Shown: piece after piece, positions 18,245 through 21,071 of the stretch
How the letters are laid out: each line of letters starts with the position of its first letter
How positions within the stretch are numbered: position 1 is the stretch's first letter
IMG/VR virus record: IMGVR_UViG_3300035659_000115
Location: 1-21,071 of that record
Direction: 5' to 3' (one strand)
DNA length: 21,071 nt
DNA from: a virus
Translations under genes and position numbers: made by a program
Notes under the pieces: model-generated
Told to the model about the DNA's origin: nothing
The model's input: the letters and a program-made list of their open reading frames with translations, nothing else
Database searches by the model: none

Positions 18245-19035
18245 AAGAACCAAAAAACAAGATAGTTAAAGTATTCGTATGTATTCCAAATGAAGGGAAA
18301 ACCGAATCAGAATCTTATGACAACCGTCTGATAGGGACATATCATCTTGGAAGTTTGCAGGTTCTTTCTCATTATGGGATTAAGGAATTTGATGGATTGA
18401 AGTTTGATTATCCCGATGGAATAGAGTTCAAATTCTATCACGCTACTATTGGGAGAACCTTGACCCCGATTGCCAGAGAACGAATGGCGGAACATGCCAT
18501 GCAGGATAACGCTGATTACATATTATTTATTGACGATGATATGATTTGTCCGCCAGACCTATTTGAGAGGCTTTACAAACACCAAAAAGATATTGTTGGA
18601 GCTTTGGCATTTACTAGATATGCTCCGCACAAACCAGTGATTTTTAATCTTACCGAGGGCTACGACCAGGTGGATAAAAAGGAATACTATGTTTCCACGA
18701 TTTATTACAATTATCCAAAAGACACCTTAGTTGAGTGTGATGCGGTGGGATTCGGGGCGGTATTGATTGATTGCAAGGTTTTCAAGGCAATGAAACAACC
18801 GTGGTTTATCATGGGTACGGGAGCAGGCGAAGATGTCCAATTCTGTTTTGACGCTAAAAAAGCCGGATTCAAAGTCTTTATGGACACGGCAACAAAACTT
18901 GGTCATCTATCAACTCCATCAGAAATTACTGAATCAACCTACGAATCACAAACCAACATTGATGAATTACGAAAAACTCATGGTGATAAACCGACATTTG
19001 GACCCGTGATGAGTGCGAAAGTGGAGGCAAAATGA
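18241..19035 (+). CDS. GT-A fold glycosyltransferase, 264 aa
   Basis: I start at ATG 18241 (MKEPKNKIVKVFVCIPNEGK) because TTGGAG lies upstream and it overlaps the preceding small gene; an in-frame ATG 12 codons earlier lies inside that gene. Features: strand VFVCIPNEG near residue 11, the basic segment TIGRTLTPIARERMAEHA (about 69-86), and the metal-binding D-x-D region LFIDDDMICPPD with D98-D100, as in GT2-like enzymes that use nucleotide sugars. A second acidic motif, GAGEDVQFCFDAKKAG, fits the acceptor/catalytic region. It probably adds sugars to virion proteins, host glycans or modified bases; substrate unknown. Confidence 0.8.
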   Translation: MKEPKNKIVKVFVCIPNEGKTESESYDNRLIGTYHLGSLQVLSHYGIKEFDGLKFDYPDGIEFKFYHATIGRTLTPIARERMAEHAMQDNADYILFIDDDMICPPDLFERLYKHQKDIVGALAFTRYAPHKPVIFNLTEGYDQVDKKEYYVSTIYYNYPKDTLVECDAVGFGAVLIDCKVFKAMKQPWFIMGTGAGEDVQFCFDAKKAGFKVFMDTATKLGHLSTPSEITESTYESQTNIDELRKTHGDKPTFGPVMSAKVEAK

Positions 19036-19868
19036 AAAGAGAACCGAGGGTGACCTGTTTGATTCCGACATATAATAACACTGAACAACTCTTAAATTGT
19101 ATTACTTCTATTCTTGGTGGTTATCATGTTGAACCAGTTAAGATTATTGTTATCAATAATGGTGATACCGATATTGTAACCGATATGCCGTCTGAAAAAA
19201 TAGAGATTATAAAAGCGCCGCATAATCTTGGTTGGGAGGGCGGACTTAAACTTGGATTGGAACATTGTAACACGGAATTTGTGGTGTTTATGAATGATGA
19301 CACTTTTGTTCCAGTTTCATCAGTTTATTGGTTGAAGGAAATGGTCAGGAATATGGATGGTTATCACCCCAGAATTGGAGCAATTGGACCAGCGTCAAAT
19401 GTGGTTATGGGAAGACAAAACATTTTCTCCGACCCGAAAATAATGAAGTTTGAGACTACATTCCTGATAGGTTTTTGTATGTTGATTCGTAGAAGTGCCT
19501 TAGATGAGGTTGGTGGCATTGATGATACTTTACCAGGTGGTGATGACATTGACCTTTCAATTAGACTTCGAGATGCAGGATATGCTTTGGTGGTTAGAAA
19601 AGACCAATTTATCTGGCATTATGGGTTTCAAACAGGAGAGAAACTTAAAGGAACACCAGATAAACCAGGTGGTTGGAACTCACCAGAAATGTCAACCAAT
19701 ATCAATATTGCCTTAATCAGAAAACACGGATTAAGAAAATGGATGAATACAATGTACCCTGGAATGTATGACCCCATTAAGGAATTTGAAAGATTTGTTG
19801 ATACCGACCAAGAAGGAAAATTATGTCGTGAAGCAATTGACGAATATCGTCAAGAAAGGGGAATATGA
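19032..19868 (+). CDS. Family 2 glycosyltransferase, 278 aa
   Basis: Overlaps the previous gene by four bases (ATGA). The N-terminus VTCLIPTYNNTEQLLNCITSI (residues 7-27) and INNGDTD are the nucleotide-sugar binding start of GT2. The metal motif is NDDTF at residues 88-92, and GGDDIDLSIRLRDAGY later supplies the catalytic acidic pair, followed by WHYGFQ. Rhamnosyl-type GT2 enzymes have this layout. It acts with the preceding enzyme and the methyltransferase downstream as a small glycan-building set. Its 3' end overlaps by 19 bases the convergent HNH gene. Confidence 0.9.
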   Translation: MKREPRVTCLIPTYNNTEQLLNCITSILGGYHVEPVKIIVINNGDTDIVTDMPSEKIEIIKAPHNLGWEGGLKLGLEHCNTEFVVFMNDDTFVPVSSVYWLKEMVRNMDGYHPRIGAIGPASNVVMGRQNIFSDPKIMKFETTFLIGFCMLIRRSALDEVGGIDDTLPGGDDIDLSIRLRDAGYALVVRKDQFIWHYGFQTGEKLKGTPDKPGGWNSPEMSTNINIALIRKHGLRKWMNTMYPGMYDPIKEFERFVDTDQEGKLCREAIDEYRQERGI

Positions 19869-20212
19869 GAACTTTTGAATCGTCCCTTTCCGTCCCGTTT
19901 ATTCAAATGATATTCAATAAAATGTTTTCCATTGGAAACACACAAATAAAGATTATCTTCTCGGTTATCAAGTCGATTATGGTTAAGATGATGGATTCTT
20001 TCGCTTGGTTCCAAAAATCTACCCAACTTTTTTTCCATAACCAATCTGTGTTCACAAATATATCCATCTTTAGTGGAAAAGGGATGGGTGGGATTAAAAA
20101 TATAGATATAACCACCAACAATTATTTTTCCTCCACGCCAATGAGGATTACTAGAACCACAAAATTTTCCCTTTCGAGAATTAGAAAGTTTTACCTTTTG
20201 TTCATCACTCAT
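19850..20212 (-). CDS. HNH homing-type endonuclease, antisense in the glycan operon
   Basis: The product has a short DNA-binding NUMOD3-like motif (SDEQKVKLSNSRKGK) at its head, a NPHWRGG segment, and an HNH core ICEHRLVMEKKLGR..ERIHHLNHNRLDNREDNL with the paired H-H and N/D residues of the HNH_3 type. I start at MSDEQ (20212) because AAAAGG lies seven bases ahead; an ATG six codons upstream (20230) would give 126 aa but has no ribosome binding site and sits at the expected transcription start. It is encoded on the opposite strand, between the glycosyltransferase and methyltransferase genes, with its own promoter. That arrangement is typical of free-standing homing endonucleases that intrude into phage late regions. 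Confidence 0.8.
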   Translation of the reverse strand: MSDEQKVKLSNSRKGKFCGSSNPHWRGGKIIVGGYIYIFNPTHPFSTKDGYICEHRLVMEKKLGRFLEPSERIHHLNHNRLDNREDNLYLCVSNGKHFIEYHLNKRDGKGRFKSSHIPLS

Positions 20213-20236
20213 CTTTTGACCTTTTCTCATATATTC

Positions 20237-20266
20237 ATTATAGACCTTGGAGGTTTACAATGTCAA
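20237..20266 (-). promoter_or_regulatory. Promoter of the HNH gene, overlapping the methyltransferase start
   Basis: On the - strand TTGACA (20266-20261), 18-base spacer, TATAAT (20242-20237). The -35 box overlaps the start codon of the methyltransferase gene (20260) and its spacer covers that gene's ribosome binding site. Confidence 0.7.
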
Positions 20267-20727
20267 GTATAATAAAGGAAAAAGATAAATTTGTCTGTGT
20301 CGACCTCGGCTGCGGACATAAAAAAACAATCCCAGAAGCAATTGGAGTTGACTTGATTCCCAAAGGAGAAGAAATACCCAATATTTATCAAAATTCTGTC
20401 GCTGATGTTGTAGCAGATGTCCAGAATAAATTACCCTTTGAAGATAACTCTGTAGATACGATAATCGCCAGACATATTCTTGAACATTGCATTGATTCTA
20501 TTAACACCTTAAAAAAATGGATACGAATATTAAAACCTGGTGGAAGATTGATAATTGCTGTTCCCGATGAATCAGCAGAAGTGACAATTAACCTTAATCC
20601 TGAACATGTCCATGTCTTTACTCCCAAGAGTTTGCAAACAATCCTTGATTCTCTGGGACTGAAGAAGATTAAAGTTTTATCTGGTTATAATTCAAGTTCA
20701 TTCCTAACTGTTTATGAAAAGAGGTAA
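20260..20727 (+). CDS. SAM-dependent methyltransferase, 155 aa
   Basis: ATG after TTGGAGGTTTACA. Class I Rossmann methyltransferase of the Methyltransf_11 type: motif I VDLGCGHKKTIPEAIGVDL (around residues 13-33), acidic post-I D at GVDLIP, motif IV-like NSVDTIIARHILEH, and motif VI LKPGGRLIIAVPDE. Short for the family, with the substrate-binding cap reduced to NPEHVHVFTPKSLQTIL. In a glycan cluster it may methylate sugars, but a protein or small-molecule target is equally possible. Confidence 0.85.
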   Translation: MSSIIKEKDKFVCVDLGCGHKKTIPEAIGVDLIPKGEEIPNIYQNSVADVVADVQNKLPFEDNSVDTIIARHILEHCIDSINTLKKWIRILKPGGRLIIAVPDESAEVTINLNPEHVHVFTPKSLQTILDSLGLKKIKVLSGYNSSSFLTVYEKR

Positions 20728-20729
20728 AA

Positions 20730-21071
20730 ATGTTTCTTGGTCCATTCGACATACCCAAAAAGGATAAATGGTTGATTGTTGGGAAAGGTCCGACTTTTCC
20801 GTTTCACAAGGATTTTGATGGCGGAATTATTGCCTTGAATCATTCAATTATCAAGATAAAAAAAGCGGATATTCTTATTTTGTCTCATTACGAAGATGTT
20901 CTTAACACTATGAAATATTGGAAAAAGGCAAAACAAGTTTATATCTCAAACCCAGCCCCAGTGGGAATAGGGTCGGTGATGATAGATGTTTGTAATTTAT
21001 ACGAACCATCTTTAATAGATAGTGTCAGACTTTTCTGCCGTTTGGAAAACATTGATGATGACCCCAACGGA
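20730..21071 (+). CDS. Partial Rossmann-like protein, cut by window end
   Basis: Starts at ATG 20730 after AGAGGTAAAA, two bases behind the methyltransferase stop. The 114 visible residues read MFLGPFDIPKKDKWLIVGKGPTF... with a G-x-G-P motif after a hydrophobic strand, then GGIIALNHSIIKIKKADILILSHYEDV. A short strand with G-x-G-P-S/T, then A-x-N, then A-D-x, is found in DUF115/MptE-like and sialyltransferase-like proteins, which handle nucleotide-activated substrates. The assignment is tentative; the rest of the gene lies outside the window. Confidence 0.6.
   Translation, partial: MFLGPFDIPKKDKWLIVGKGPTFPFHKDFDGGIIALNHSIIKIKKADILILSHYEDVLNTMKYWKKAKQVYISNPAPVGIGSVMIDVCNLYEPSLIDSVRLFCRLENIDDDPNG

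Noticed and set aside
19865-20272. 135-aa + strand ORF after the glycosyltransferase
   Set aside because: Complement of the HNH gene, whose motifs are clear on the - strand; the + reading is hydrophobic low-complexity with no recognisable domain.
1-21071. Alternative genetic code (TGA as Gly or Trp)
   Set aside because: Large conserved genes (terL, portal, capsid exons) contain no in-frame TGA, and TGA serves as the stop in many coupled gene pairs.
1-21071. tRNA genes or rRNA
   Set aside because: I saw no cloverleaf with a GTTCRA-type T-arm in the intergenic stretches; a covariance-model scan would be needed to exclude a degenerate one.

Overview
The window is a stretch of a tailed double-stranded DNA phage or prophage (Caudoviricetes-like). 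It carries small and large terminase genes, a portal gene, a scaffold-like gene, a major capsid gene and small repeated virion-type genes in canonical order on the + strand from 8286. On the - strand there is a dense operon of short early-type genes from 1 to 7393. The DNA is AT-rich. Genes are tightly packed with ATGA or TAATG overlaps, use AGGAG-type ribosome binding sites and are read with the standard bacterial code (TGA is used as a stop). Near-consensus TTGACA/TATAAT promoters imply a bacterial host with an ordinary housekeeping sigma factor. The host cannot be read from the sequence. A low-GC uncultured bacterium, perhaps of the Patescibacteria/CPR type, is only a guess.

Layout. 1-4001: leftward genes, including a 317-aa protein with 32 hexapeptide (beta-helix type) repeats, a phage protein with an Ala/Tyr repeat tail, several tiny zinc-ribbon proteins and a small membrane protein. 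4029-4790: a divergent promoter region with a rightward transcript whose leader holds an attenuator-like terminator, two small rightward ORFs and a possible structured RNA. 4776-7393: a second leftward operon with more tiny zinc-finger proteins, an HNH remnant, a membrane-anchored lysozyme/transglycosylase split by a -1 frame change at seven A's, and a RadC/JAB-domain protein. 7394-8285: an 890-base non-coding control region with divergent promoters, two TGTGGATAA boxes, short direct repeats and a GC-rich hairpin.

8286-18017 is the packaging and head module: TerS, TerL, a C2H2-finger protein, portal, three small proteins, a scaffold, then the major capsid gene. The capsid gene is broken by two group I introns, each with a LAGLIDADG homing endonuclease gene. 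Removing 14333-14970 and 15120-15807 gives one 315-codon reading frame with good splice-site pairing. Two 83-aa paralogues and three 157-aa tandem paralogues follow, the latter each preceded by a hairpin in a shared sequence frame. 18080-21071 carries a small zinc-finger ORF, two GT-A-fold glycosyltransferases, an antisense HNH endonuclease, a SAM methyltransferase and a partial gene cut by the window end, which suggests modification of virion or host glycans.

The most notable points are the doubly intron-invaded capsid gene, the possible programmed frameshift in the lysin, the attenuator/small RNA at 4128-4240, the repeated 157-aa genes with RBS-proximal hairpins, and the control region upstream of terS.
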